Assembly: GCA_003024985.2 (NCBI GenBank)
Contig: PXIH01S0011429.1
DNA: 11,023 nt
Reading direction: 5' to 3' (one strand)
From: Euperipatoides rowelli
Taxonomy: Eukaryota > Onychophora > Udeonychophora > Euonychophora > Peripatopsidae
This document shows positions 1 through 7,753 of this stretch, in pieces. The position numbers were made by a program, and so were the translations under genes. Each line of letters begins with the position of its first letter. Position 1 is the first letter of the stretch. The notes beneath the pieces are model-generated. The model was not told the DNA's origin. It was given only the letters and a program-made list of their open reading frames with translations, and did not search any database.

Positions 1-70
1 TTATTTAGCGCCCCCCTAATAATTCTTCACGCCCCCCAGGGGGGCGCGCCCCACACTTTGCGCACCTCTG
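1..70 (-). mobile_element. Terminus of a hAT-like DNA transposon, truncated by the window edge
   Basis: This is an abrupt GC-rich island in AT-rich DNA. Read on the minus strand it begins CAGAGGTGCGCAAAGTGTGG at position 70 and continues into alternating runs of G and C (GGGGCGCGCCCC, then CCCCCCTAAT on the plus strand). A CAG-start followed by a GGGGCGCGCCCC stretch resembles the terminal inverted repeats of many animal hAT elements. The element would extend left out of the window, and 71-78 (agctaggc) would be its 8-bp target-site duplication. The partner end is not visible, so the family assignment is from pattern only. Confidence 0.45.
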
Positions 71-80
71 AGCTAGGCTA

Positions 81-1120
81 CAACCAAAAAAAAGCTTCTA
101 AGCAAATTTTCAAAAGAGAAACAAAATGTCCACACAACCAAAAAAAGCTTATCAAATCTTTCAAAAGGGAAACAATGTCCATATAACCAAAAAAAGCTTA
201 TCAAATCTTTCAAAAGTGAAAAAATGTCCAAACAACCAAATAAAAAAAAGCTTATCAAAATCTCAAAAGGGAAACAAGATTTCCATTCAACCAAAAAAGC
301 TTAGCATATCTTTCAAAAAGGAAACAAAATGTCTACACAACCAAAAAAAAAGCTTAGCAATTCTTTCAAAAGGGAAACAAATATCCATACAACCAAAAAA
401 AAGCTTATTAAATTTTTCAAAAGGGAAACAAAATGTCCATACAATTAAAAAAAAGCCAGGCAAATCTTTCAAAATAGAAACAAAATATCCACACAACCAA
501 AAAAAAGCTTACAGTATCAAATCTTTCAAAAGGAAAACAAAATGTCCATACAACCAAAAAAGCTTATCAAATCTTTCAAAAGGAAAACAAAATGTCCATA
601 CAACCAAAAAAAAGCTTATTAAATCTTTAAAAAGGGAAACAAAATGTCCACACAACCAACAAAAAAAAGCTTATCAAATCTTTCAAATGGGAAACAAAAT
701 GTCCATAAAACTAAAAAAAGCTTATCAAATCTTTCAAAAGGGAAACATAACGTCCATAAAACTAAAAAAGCTTATCAAATCTTTCAAAAGGGAAACAAAA
801 CGTCCATACAACCAAAAAAAAAAGCTTAGCAAAACTTTCAAAAAGAGGAACAAAATGTCCACACAACCAAAAAAAAAAATTATTAAATCTTTAAAAAGGG
901 AAACAAATTGTCCACACAACCAACAAAAAAAGCTTATCAAATCTTTCAAAAGGGAAACAAAANAAGCTTATCAAATCTTTCAAAAGGGAAACAAAACGTC
1001 CATAAAACTAAAAAAAGCTTATCAAATCTTTCAAAAGGGAAACAAAACGTCCATACAAAAAAAAAGCATATCAAATCTTTCAAAAGGGAAACAAAACATC
1101 CATGCAACCAAATAAAAATA
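81..1120. repeat. Minisatellite, about 20 copies of a roughly 52-bp unit
   Basis: A tandem array whose unit reads AAGCTTATCAAATCTTTCAA, then AAGGGAAACAAAATGTCCA, then TACAACC and a variable A-run. AAGCTT (or a one- or two-base variant) recurs at 92, 145, 194, 248, 297, 350, 401, 453, 505, 560, 612, 667, 718, 768, 822, about 876, 930, 964, 1015 and 1064. Spacing is 49-55 bp and varies mainly through the length of the A-run. One interval, around the n at 963, is only 34 bp. The plus strand has few stops, so long frames stay open through it, but several frames are open and the period is not a multiple of three. It is not a gene. The last unit decays into A-rich sequence near 1100-1120. Confidence 0.95.
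619..1080. repeat. Higher-order repeat inside the minisatellite (5-unit block, 264 bp)
   Basis: The variant ttaaatctttaaaaaggg occurs at 619-636 and again at 883-900, 264 bp apart. In each block it is followed in the same order by a unit ending CAACCAACAAAA, then a unit with CGTCCATAAAACTAAAA, then one with CGTCCATACAA. The two blocks (units at 612-822 and about 876-1064) are therefore duplicated as a group of five. In the second block the third unit is short and contains the n at 963. Confidence 0.7.
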
Positions 1121-1137
1121 AAAAGTATCTAAAATAT

Positions 1138-1159
1138 GAAATGTGGACACCCACATTTC
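1138..1159. repeat. Perfect 9-bp inverted repeat, 4-nt loop
   Basis: GAAATGTGG, loop ACAC, CCACATTTC. It lies about 20 bp beyond the end of the minisatellite. The loop is too small and there is no T-run, so a terminator role is not indicated. It may be a boundary of an older element or chance. Confidence 0.6.
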
Positions 1160-1619
1160 GGCACTTTGACCAAAATGACATCAACATTTGTTCAATTTTG
1201 GCACGCTGGATTAATCCTATTTGCCATCACTGTTCTAGATTATAGTAAACCTAGTTTTAAAAAAAGTCCTACCGGTGTGTTAAGATATGTTTTATACATT
1301 ACATTAAATAGGCCTAATGTAAATGGTTTAATTTTAAAGTATCCCACAAATCTGTTAATATTAGCAGAAAAGAACATCAAAATTGTGCTACATTAGATTT
1401 ACAAATATATAGGCTACTGTATAATTTAATCTATCTTAAGCAGATTTCTGAAGAGAATTATGTTTTTGGTATCTTATCTGATAGACTCCACTACTTCAAG
1501 TGAGCTATACCTATCTTACAACCTCATTTACCCATCTACTCATATCATTGCTGTAAGTAAATTTCCTTGACATTAAATTTCAACCGGTCAGTTGAACCAA
1601 AGTTTTTGGGATGACTTAC
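1160..1619. other. Stretch with no recognised feature
   Basis: AT-rich sequence with a short open frame at 1136-1396 whose translation shows no family motif and has AT-driven composition. Nothing here looks like a transposon end or an RNA gene. It would be intronic if the minus-strand exon at 1620-1670 is real. Confidence 0.5.
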
Positions 1620-1670
1620 CTGTATCATAATTTTTGCCTTTTCAGATGATATAGGTCTGCAGTGATTAAG
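1620..1670 (-). CDS. Candidate 51-nt internal coding exon (17 codons)
   Basis: On the minus strand a 51-nt segment is bounded by two strong splice signals. Upstream is a tract ending ATATTTTTTGTTCAG, with a branch-point-like GCTAAT about 20 nt before the cut. Downstream is CAG|GTAAGT, a full match to the donor consensus. Only one of the three frames is open; it reads LNHCRPISSEKAKIMIQ and enters and leaves in phase 0. The full CAGGTAAGT word is expected well under once in a window of this size and composition. I do not recognise the peptide and found no convincing neighbouring exon of the same gene, so the host gene would have introns extending beyond or across much of the window. Chance remains possible, and only transcript data would settle it. 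Confidence 0.4.
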
Positions 1671-2340
1671 CTGAACAAAAAATATAATTAGCTATTATGA
1701 TAATTATAGTAGACAAATTTGAGCAAAAATATGATGTTCATAGCTAAAGAAATTTTAATACTTAAATTTTAATTATTAAAGGGGTATTTAAGAATAAATA
1801 AATAGAATTTTGGTTAATTAGGCTTAGCTCAAAATTAGCAAAATCTTAGATTTATTAGCATTTGGCTATAATTGCAATTACTGCGTGCTAGTGGCAACTT
1901 AAACCCTGGGTCTGGTAACCATTCTGTAATTTTTATTCATTCACAAATAGACTATTTTAGTACGGTATTCAGAATAACTATTGTTGGATTATAATAATTC
2001 TTTAACGTGTTTTATATAACAAAATGTATTGTTAAACTATGTTGTAAAGTCTATTAATTATGTGCCAGTACATTAAACTATCCTTGTCTCATGTAATTAT
2101 ATTAGCTTATTTTTATATGATATGTTCCAGATTTTTCTCCATGATTTTTGCAATTGTTAGGGTTATTCTCTCCAAATCTGTAACATTTGAATCTTTTTGC
2201 AATTATTTTGCCTAGCCTAATTATTTTTCTATGTGCTGTGTTTGTATAATTGGGAAATATGGATAATTTTGCACTAAAAATCTGGATAATATTACAGAAC
2301 TAGCCTACTTGAATATAACTAAAAATTAGGTTTCATTGTA
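1671..2340. other. Intergenic or intronic AT-rich stretch, nothing recognised
   Basis: No open frame of note, no clear inverted-repeat pair and no RNA-like structure was seen. TAGCCTA words occur at 2213 and 2301. Immediately after 1670 lies the polypyrimidine tract (on the minus strand) of the candidate exon. Confidence 0.5.
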
Positions 2341-2974
2341 TAAAAAATGTCACTCCCTCACCATGTCCCTCACAGCACTATTTTCAAAATACAGTATTGT
2401 ACAGTATTAGTCTACATAAGATTATTGTTTATTACTTTTCATGATATTGATTAGTAATGTTTAAGTTTTGAAAAAAGCATTAGCCAAAAATAATATTGTT
2501 TAATTGCTATTATATACTGCATCTTTGAGAAAACAATGTCCCTTTGATACATTGTCACTCCCTCATTGCATTGTTCAGCTGTACATTTCAGCCAACAGAG
2601 AGCAGAGGAGTGTGCATTGTTTTTAAACTAACCCCTTGTAGCATTTTGATGCAACAGATAGCCTACAATAAAGTCAGTGCTATAATGAATTAAAAAATTT
2701 TTTTTCTTGTTTTATTGTGAAGAAACTGAACCAGAGTTTTTATTGACTGTCACTACCTCACCTTATTGTAATTCAAAAATCTAAGTACAATCAAAATTTT
2801 ATATATTTTAGTATTAAGTAAACAGGTAACCGACTCATAACCTCAATCTTCAAAAAGGAGGGAAACCTAGACACAATAATTATAGTATTTCTCACCCCGC
2901 ACTGCCACTTCCTCATATTCCCTCACTTGTGAGTGAGTGATTTTTTTTTGTGAGGGAGTGAAGTGACATTTTTA
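2341..2974. mobile_element. Possible inverted-repeat element with repeated GTCACTCCCTCA motif
   Basis: The left edge (2341) reads TAAAAAATGTCACTCCCTCA. The right edge, in reverse complement from 2974, reads TAAAAATGTCACTTCACTCC and then CTCAC, giving matching ends about 630 bp apart. The same word recurs inside at 2554-2565, 2749-2760 (one change) and 2904-2915 (two changes), at 155-205 bp spacing. Terminal inversion plus internal copies of the end motif suits a non-autonomous DNA transposon with subterminal binding sites. The ends differ by an insertion and no coding remnant is seen. A diverged tandem repeat is the alternative. Confidence 0.3.
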
Positions 2975-2975
2975 A

Positions 2976-3593
2976 CCCTGCAACCACAATGAGGGGTTAC
3001 CAGTGACACTGTTAAATACACTTAGACTTGCATAGAATTTGTGGATTGGCAATACCTTGTTGGTACATTCAGTACATGTCTGAAGCTAAGTGTGTGCAAA
3101 TTGTGAATTCTACATTTCCATAAATAAGAAAAACACAGCCTAGCATCCTATATGACCCCACGTTGTTATTAATGACACATTCAGCCATTATTTATTGCCC
3201 CAGAAGCAGAGACAAAAAATGAAGGCATAAATGTGTTAAGTGTTCAAATTACTTGTGCTAAACATTGTCACAATATTTGTGCAGATTGGAACAAGAGTAA
3301 TTTTATTGTTTCAAATGCCATGTTTGTTTATTAACTTTGATTGTGCACTTTTTTGTATTTGTAAAATGGTATATTTTTATCCTTCCATCCATAGCTTGTA
3401 ATATGAATAAATTTTGATTTATTTTATTATTTTCATGTTTTAAATTTTATTAATTTGATATTTTGAATCATAAAATCCATTTAGATAAAAAATTTATTTA
3501 AATTTGCCAATAATTTTACCAATTACAAAATGGGTCGGTTATGACTTCACGTTGTGGTTTATGTCCGAATGTGACCACGTTGCAAATCTAGGG
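2976..3593. mobile_element. piggyBac-like non-autonomous element flanked by TTAA
   Basis: The segment starts CCCT right after TTAA (2972-2975) and ends AGGG right before TTAA (3594-3597). The first bases are CCCTGCAACCACAATG and the reverse complement of the end is CCCTAGATTTGCAACGTGG, which share CCCT and a nearby GCAAC. Duplicated TTAA and CCCT ends are the hallmark of the piggyBac superfamily. The 618-bp interior has no open transposase frame. It carries an AATAAA at 3406-3411 within a UTR-like AT-rich run, so it may keep the 3' part of a longer parent. The end match beyond CCCT is short, hence moderate confidence. Confidence 0.45.
3406..3411 (+). promoter_or_regulatory. AATAAA polyadenylation-type hexamer within the piggyBac-like element
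   Basis: AATAAA is followed by the T-rich run TTTTGATTTATTTTATTATT, the arrangement of a 3' end signal. It may be a relic of the parent transposase transcript. AATAAA is common by chance in DNA of this composition. Confidence 0.25.
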
Positions 3594-3622
3594 TTAAAAT
3601 TGTAATTTACTGTAGCCTACAG

Positions 3623-3982
3623 TCAATCGGGGTAATTTTGATCCAGTCAGGAGAACTTTGAACCACTTTGATTTTTTAAAAAAATTATCTCCTTTTTTAA
3701 TGATATGGTTCCCCTTATTTTCCCTCTACATAGTCTTAAAATGACATGATAGCATTTTTATGTTTTTTTTTTTTTTTTGGGGCTAACTTTGCACTGGGTC
3801 AAAGTTATTCTGATATGTCACAAAGTTAGATTAATTCTTGCTGTTCAAAGTTTTTCATTAGGCTACCTCAAATTCTATTTTTACTCTGAGTAACTATACA
3901 ATAATATTGTTAAATATTTAAATGAGCACAGTCATTTTTTTTTTTTTAGCTTTTTGATGTTTCAAAATTTTTGCCTGATTGA
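3623..3982. mobile_element. MITE-like element with TCAATC..GG..AATTTTGA ends
   Basis: The left end reads TCAATCGGGGTAATTTTGAT. The reverse complement of the right end reads TCAATCAGGCAAAAATTTTG, the same after a small gap. Between them the words AACTTTG and CAAAGTT recur in both orientations (near 3654, 3787, 3800, 3822 and 3845), as expected for subterminal sites of a small DNA transposon. It also holds T-runs near 3760 and 3938 and no coding sequence. No target-site duplication is clear, and the superfamily is undetermined. Confidence 0.4.
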
Positions 3983-4810
3983 GAGAGACACAGATTCTTA
4001 CTATGATGCAGGCAATTTCAAGTTATGAAAATTTTATACCTATGTGTAGGAGGAGCAATTCAGATGGCTGATTCTAGTAATATTTCAAAAATTAAAACAC
4101 AACCATTTTTTAGTTGTCATATTGTCAGTTTGTTATTGGGCAGGCCTTAAGTAATAATTTGCAGTCCTGTTTTTAGACATGAAATTATGTGTGATGAATA
4201 ATTAAGGAATTTGAGTTCAGAAAAATTATAAAATTCCAGATAGATGTCAATTTCTTAAGGGTCAAATAATCAAAACCATCTGACATTGTAGAATGATAAT
4301 GTTTTAAAGAACATTATTATAAAACACTAATTGAATTTGCTCCTATTGGTGAAGTTACTAATTGTACTTAGAACTCGCCAAATAGCGAAAGAATTTAGAG
4401 CTCTATCTCGAACTGATTTGTAAGGACTTAGAGTAAGCTTACCTATTAGTTAGTTAGTTATTGAATTGTCTTTATTTGGAAGGTTGCAACTGTCTTTGTC
4501 CTTATTAAAGTTTTTTTAGTTCTACCTGTTCCAACAACTTTATAACCCACTACATGATAAACTGATGAAGATTTTGCACTGTTAATTTCTCTATTTTTGG
4601 TTCCATTAGTGACAATGTTTGGAAGTAAAATCAAAGCATTTTGACCCCAATGTTTGACCCAGATTTTCCAATACTGTCATTGATCATGATCAATTACACC
4701 ATTAATTTATTCTGTGAGTTAATATCACATTTACCAAAATTAAAGATAGGCTAGTGGACAATGTATTTAATTTTTTAGAACAGCATTTTCATTTAAGCTG
4801 ATTTCTCAGG
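3983..4810. other. Stretch with no recognised gene or element
   Basis: It contains a short TTAG tetranucleotide run (4447-4460). On the minus strand there is a 72-codon open stretch (4461-4676) without a start or recognisable motif. Because a gypsy gag remnant begins just to the right, an eroded 5' LTR and leader could lie here, but I see no TG...CA-bounded repeat and no primer-binding site. Confidence 0.45.
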
Positions 4811-5455
4811 CCAAGTTTAGTTGAGAAGCAGAAAAGTTCAAGATGAGACTCTAGATAGCAGATTATGTGCCGGCTTTAGGAAGTTTAACTTAAATTGTGC
4901 ACTAAAAGACATTTGTGTACGATGTGGCAAGTTTGTCAGCACAAAAATGTTTACTAACCAAAGATGATTTATCTTACAACAAATTAGTCAAAATTGCTTA
5001 TATTGCTGAGATATATGACTAAAGATTCAGCATTAGTAAACAATATGTTTAATCAGTGCAGCAGGCAATCAAAAGCCGAGATACGGATTTTACTTCAAAC
5101 TGTGTTCACTGTGTTTCAGTAGGTCATTTCTATCAAACATGTAAATTTAGGCAATCCATCTGCTNCTTTTCACAAAAAAATGGGACAAATTTTCACATTT
5201 TTTTAAAAACCAGAAAACTATTGCTTCACATCGAGATTTTTAAAAACAATGGCAGAACGAAACACACAACAAAAAGTCATGCTCAGTTTACACAATAGAA
5301 CAAGAATTTTGGAATGGAAATGTAGTTGTCTTTCTTTTTATTAAACTACTTTTTGATTAATAAAATAATTGACACGTCAGTCAGTTTGAGTTGAAAATAA
5401 TTTTAAGTTGGATAAAGACCCATCAATTTATTTAATTCCCTTATAATACATGATT
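4811..5455 (+). pseudogene. Decayed Ty3/gypsy retrotransposon gag (capsid end, zinc knuckle) and protease trace
   Basis: The remnant reads mostly in one frame from 4861 with internal stops. A capsid C-terminal-like piece (DYVPALGSLT, stops, then FVYDVASLSAQKCLLTKDDL, and an A-x-I-A-E end at about 4980-5010) is followed by CVHCVSVGHFYQTC at about 5101-5142. That is a perfect C-x2-C-x4-H-x4-C zinc knuckle, which in retroviral-type Gag binds RNA. A second knuckle directly after it (CKFRQSIC, the n at 5165, FSQKNG) has lost its second Cys and His. In the same frame at 5368-5391 IDTSVSLS resembles the aspartic protease D-T-G-A-S motif with two residues missing. After a frame change DPSIYL resembles the sequence that follows that motif. 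Upstream, PSLVEK (4811-4828) lies in another frame. Stops and shifts show it is dead. No reverse transcriptase was found downstream. Confidence 0.62.
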
Positions 5456-6078
5456 AAAAATTAACTTTCATTTCTGAAGATTGAAAAAAAAAAATAATGC
5501 AGATGATTGAGGTAAAATAAAAGCACAATATCAATTGTCTGCACCTAAAAGTGTTGCTAAGTTTTCTTACCACATGAGTAATTTAATGGAAAACACAGAA
5601 AAGCTGTTGAGTGTTTGGTTGTAGATAACCAATGTAGGCCTAATATGCCAAAAATTATGATTATTCGACAGAAGGCAACAAGTTTTTTGACAATTTAAAG
5701 TGAGATGTTTATGAAAGATCTAGAGGAAAAATGATTCACAGCCAGTAAAGATTGGTTTGAAAAATTAAAAAAAAAAAAAAAGACTAGTTACAAAAAATAA
5801 CTAGTAAAGTGTTTAGGATATAAAGTACAATAGTTAAAGAACATTTAACTTTGCAGTATTCTTTGAGTAAGTTTAAGTTGAAGCTCTTAAGTCTTGAAGT
5901 CCAAGGGTTATGAAAAATTTCATTAAATCCAGTTTACCTGTCTTGACATTCAAATGCAACTAAAATAGTCTTCAGTGTCTGGTTTAATTTTCTTTCTTCT
6001 GTTGAAATGCACTGCGCTGTTAATAACCTAGATAACAAGCCATTCTCAACATTTTATTGATATGTCTGCTACTGTTAG
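5456..6078. other. Stretch with no identifiable gene, possibly further retrotransposon debris
   Basis: If the gypsy element continued, polymerase would be expected here. I could not find the YVDD/YIDD box of reverse transcriptase or any other pol motif. There is a run of about 15 A at 5768, and a minus-strand open stretch at 5576-5722 bounded by weak splice-like signals that I do not trust. Confidence 0.45.
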
Positions 6079-6429
6079 AGTGTATCTTCAGAAGAACGCA
6101 ACAGCTTGGATTCAACCAATGGGTCAAGATTTCATCCTACTTTTAAGGCCTTTTATTTAAAGATAATTTTTCATCAGGTTATTCGAGCCACTGAAATGGA
6201 AATTGTCTTACTACTATTTAGAAATTCTGGAAATAGTACGACATCATGGCAGCGAGTTATTGAAGGTAGTCAAAGTATCTACAGATCGTGTGGGGGGAAA
6301 ATAGGATCAGATTGCGTAGATAAATATAAATCAAAAGATGAAAATATTTCAGCAATTCGTCCTAACATTGCAGTGCTTCATTTAATTAGGACTGGAGACA
6401 CTATTGAATTCAAAGAAGAAGCTGTGTAG
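6079..6429 (+). CDS. Open segment ending in TAG; possible terminal exon with weak C1q/TNF-like character
   Basis: An open frame of 116 codons runs to a TAG at 6427-6429. It is less AT-biased than its surroundings and contains W, C, G and R residues, unlike random frames here. There is no ATG near its beginning; the first in-frame ATG is at 6196, so an exon suits better than a whole gene. Acceptor-like sites are TGTATCTTCAG (cut at 6091/6092) and AATTTTTCATCAG (cut at 6177/6178). The piece IVLLLFRNSGNS and the later NIAVLHLIRTGDTIEF recall the 'L.kNg' and 'aVL.L..GD.V.v' strands of C1q/TNF jelly-roll domains. The final strand of such a domain (usually containing F-x-G) is absent. No upstream exon was found. 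A chance open frame or a fragment of another mobile element remains possible. Confidence 0.3.
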   Translation, partial: SVSSEERNSLDSTNGSRFHPTFKAFYLKIIFHQVIRATEMEIVLLLFRNSGNSTTSWQRVIEGSQSIYRSCGGKIGSDCVDKYKSKDENISAIRPNIAVLHLIRTGDTIEFKEEAV

Positions 6430-7235
6430 CAAAACAATAATTATCTGATAGATGAAAAAAAACAGGATATAAAGTCTCTCGACACGTTAACGGGGTATAC
6501 GGGTATGTAGGTCATTAATGAGCTTCAAAAATGACGTTTTCAGTTTTTATTATTTTTAAATTCTTTGTTCTTTTCTAAAAAAAAAACAGTACCGAAATTA
6601 TGGCCTAAATAATTCTAAAAAGATGTAAAATAATTGATTTTGTTAACCCTATCTTAATTTTGAAGAAAAAAATGAAAAATCTGAGTAAAAACAGCCTAAA
6701 ATGAGTGATTTCATTACGGTAGAAAGACTGCGTTTTTTGATATATAAGCTGGCATTTATATATATATTTTTTAAGCAATAATTCTCTCTCTTTCGATAAA
6801 AATAATAATTTATGTTCTGACGTTTAAAAAAGTGGTCATATAATTAGAGTGATGTTGCTGTTGCGGTAACGTTTACTTAAGTTTAAATCCGTCATAATGA
6901 TGTTTCTGAATATACAACTCGTGTGCTAATTTGCTAACAAGAAATCACACGATTTTTCGCTACGTCAGCACCCTGTAAACAAAATGGTCGATACCGACAA
7001 TTTGTGCTTATAAAAACACAAGAATTATAAAAAAAAAATTATACTCTTAGTCTTCATAAATTTGGATTAAAAAAAAACGTATAATTAATAAATGTTTACT
7101 AATTGGAAGTGTTCTAGAGATCCCAGTACTGCCATTTGACTCAGCAATGGTTACAAGCATCTGTAAAATTTAAATACATGTTTGAATTGAAATATCTCAA
7201 GAATTGAATTTCAACAAATTTTGAAAGTTGCACTT
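6430..7235. other. Intergenic stretch, short inverted repeats only
   Basis: No gene is recognised. CG dinucleotides are somewhat more frequent here (6478-6500, 6860-6990). Two short inverted repeats are visible: TCGTGTG / CACACGA (about 6919-6955) and GTCG-ATAC-CGAC (about 6987-6998). An AATAAA occurs at 7087-7092 and would be the first good candidate 3' end signal for the open segment ending at 6429, though about 660 bp away. Confidence 0.45.
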
Positions 7236-7272
7236 TCGATATTTTTGCCTGTGAAAGAGGCAAAAATATTGA
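7236..7272. repeat. Hairpin, 15-bp arms (14/15 paired), 7-nt loop
   Basis: The left arm is TCGATATTTTTGCCT (7236-7250), the loop GTGAAAG, and the right arm AGGCAAAAATATTGA (7258-7272). The only mismatch could be a G-U pair in RNA. Weaker complementarity (AAAGTT / AACTTT) continues outside the arms, as in the middle of a foldback MITE or a structured RNA. No tandem copies are seen. Confidence 0.7.
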
Positions 7273-7484
7273 TCTGAAACTTTGGGTAGCCTATATCAAA
7301 GAATGCAATAAGTAAGTTTAAAGCATATAAATGCATTTAAATGTTAAATATGATGTAGTCTAAACAGTAAAATCTGAAAAATTGTAAAAGTTTACTTACA
7401 GTATCTCTTGTTGATGCTAAAAATGAATTTAAAAATCAAAATTTTTAAAAAATAAGTAAATCATTGCATACTATAGACATAGGC

Positions 7485-7515
7485 CTACTCTTAAAGGACT
7501 CCCCCTTAAGAGTAG
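7485..7515. repeat. Perfect 10-bp hairpin with C-rich loop
   Basis: CTACTCTTAA (7485-7494), loop AGGACTCCCCC, TTAAGAGTAG (7506-7515). It lies inside a short, featureless open frame (7464-7664) that I do not regard as coding. Confidence 0.65.
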
Positions 7516-7592
7516 ATAAAACTTTGTCACAAGCTTTTACAATATGTAATTTTTTCATACAAATTGGAGCAAAATGTACCAATATGGTGGCT

Positions 7593-7606
7593 GTTTCCAT
7601 GGCTAC
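7593..7606. promoter_or_regulatory. RFX X-box-like motif
   Basis: GTTTCCATGGCTAC differs at one base from the palindromic X-box form GTTNCCATGGNAAC bound by RFX factors. Just before it, AATATGGTGGCTG (7581-7593) is close to the YY1 word AANATGGCGGC. Both words also occur within repeats, so function is unproven. Confidence 0.2.
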
Positions 7607-7753
7607 GGTAACTAGTAGCCCCCTAAAATTTTATAAACAATTACATTTTAGCAACATACTGTAGACCTATATATGTGCCAAAGTTTGGTTAAATTTGAAT
7701 AATAATTAAAAAAAAATAGTTTGCTATATCAGGTAACTACTTCGAGTCTAGAG

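Noticed and set aside
126-1115. Lysine-rich protein gene
   Set aside because: The frame runs through a minisatellite with unit lengths of 49-55 bp. Other frames on both strands are also open over parts of it, and there is no start context or domain.
81-1120. CRISPR array
   Set aside because: The units are repeats end to end with only small variation. There are no unique spacers between conserved repeats, and the context is eukaryotic.
1136-1396. 86-residue protein starting MKCGHPHF
   Set aside because: The length is expected by chance in this composition, there is no recognisable motif, and it starts inside the hairpin at 1138-1159.
4461-4676. 72-codon minus-strand open stretch with a donor-like AATAG|GTAAGC beyond it
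   Set aside because: Protein-like residues are present, but there is no ATG, no family motif, and it stops before the donor. Several open stretches of this size are expected by chance in 11 kb.
5576-5722. 147-nt minus-strand exon between TTTTTCCTCTAG and GTAAGA
   Set aside because: The frame is open but there is no recognisable peptide, the donor is weak, and the position is in retrotransposon debris.
5456-6078. Gypsy reverse transcriptase or integrase
   Set aside because: I looked for the YXDD box, the LPQG-type block and the integrase HHCC or DDE residues in the plus frames and found none.
7397-7413. 17-nt minus-strand microexon before GTAAGT
   Set aside because: It is too short to judge. 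A T-rich tract ending in AG is common in this composition.
7464-7664. 66-residue protein
   Set aside because: It spans a perfect hairpin and has no domain or conserved motif; most likely chance.
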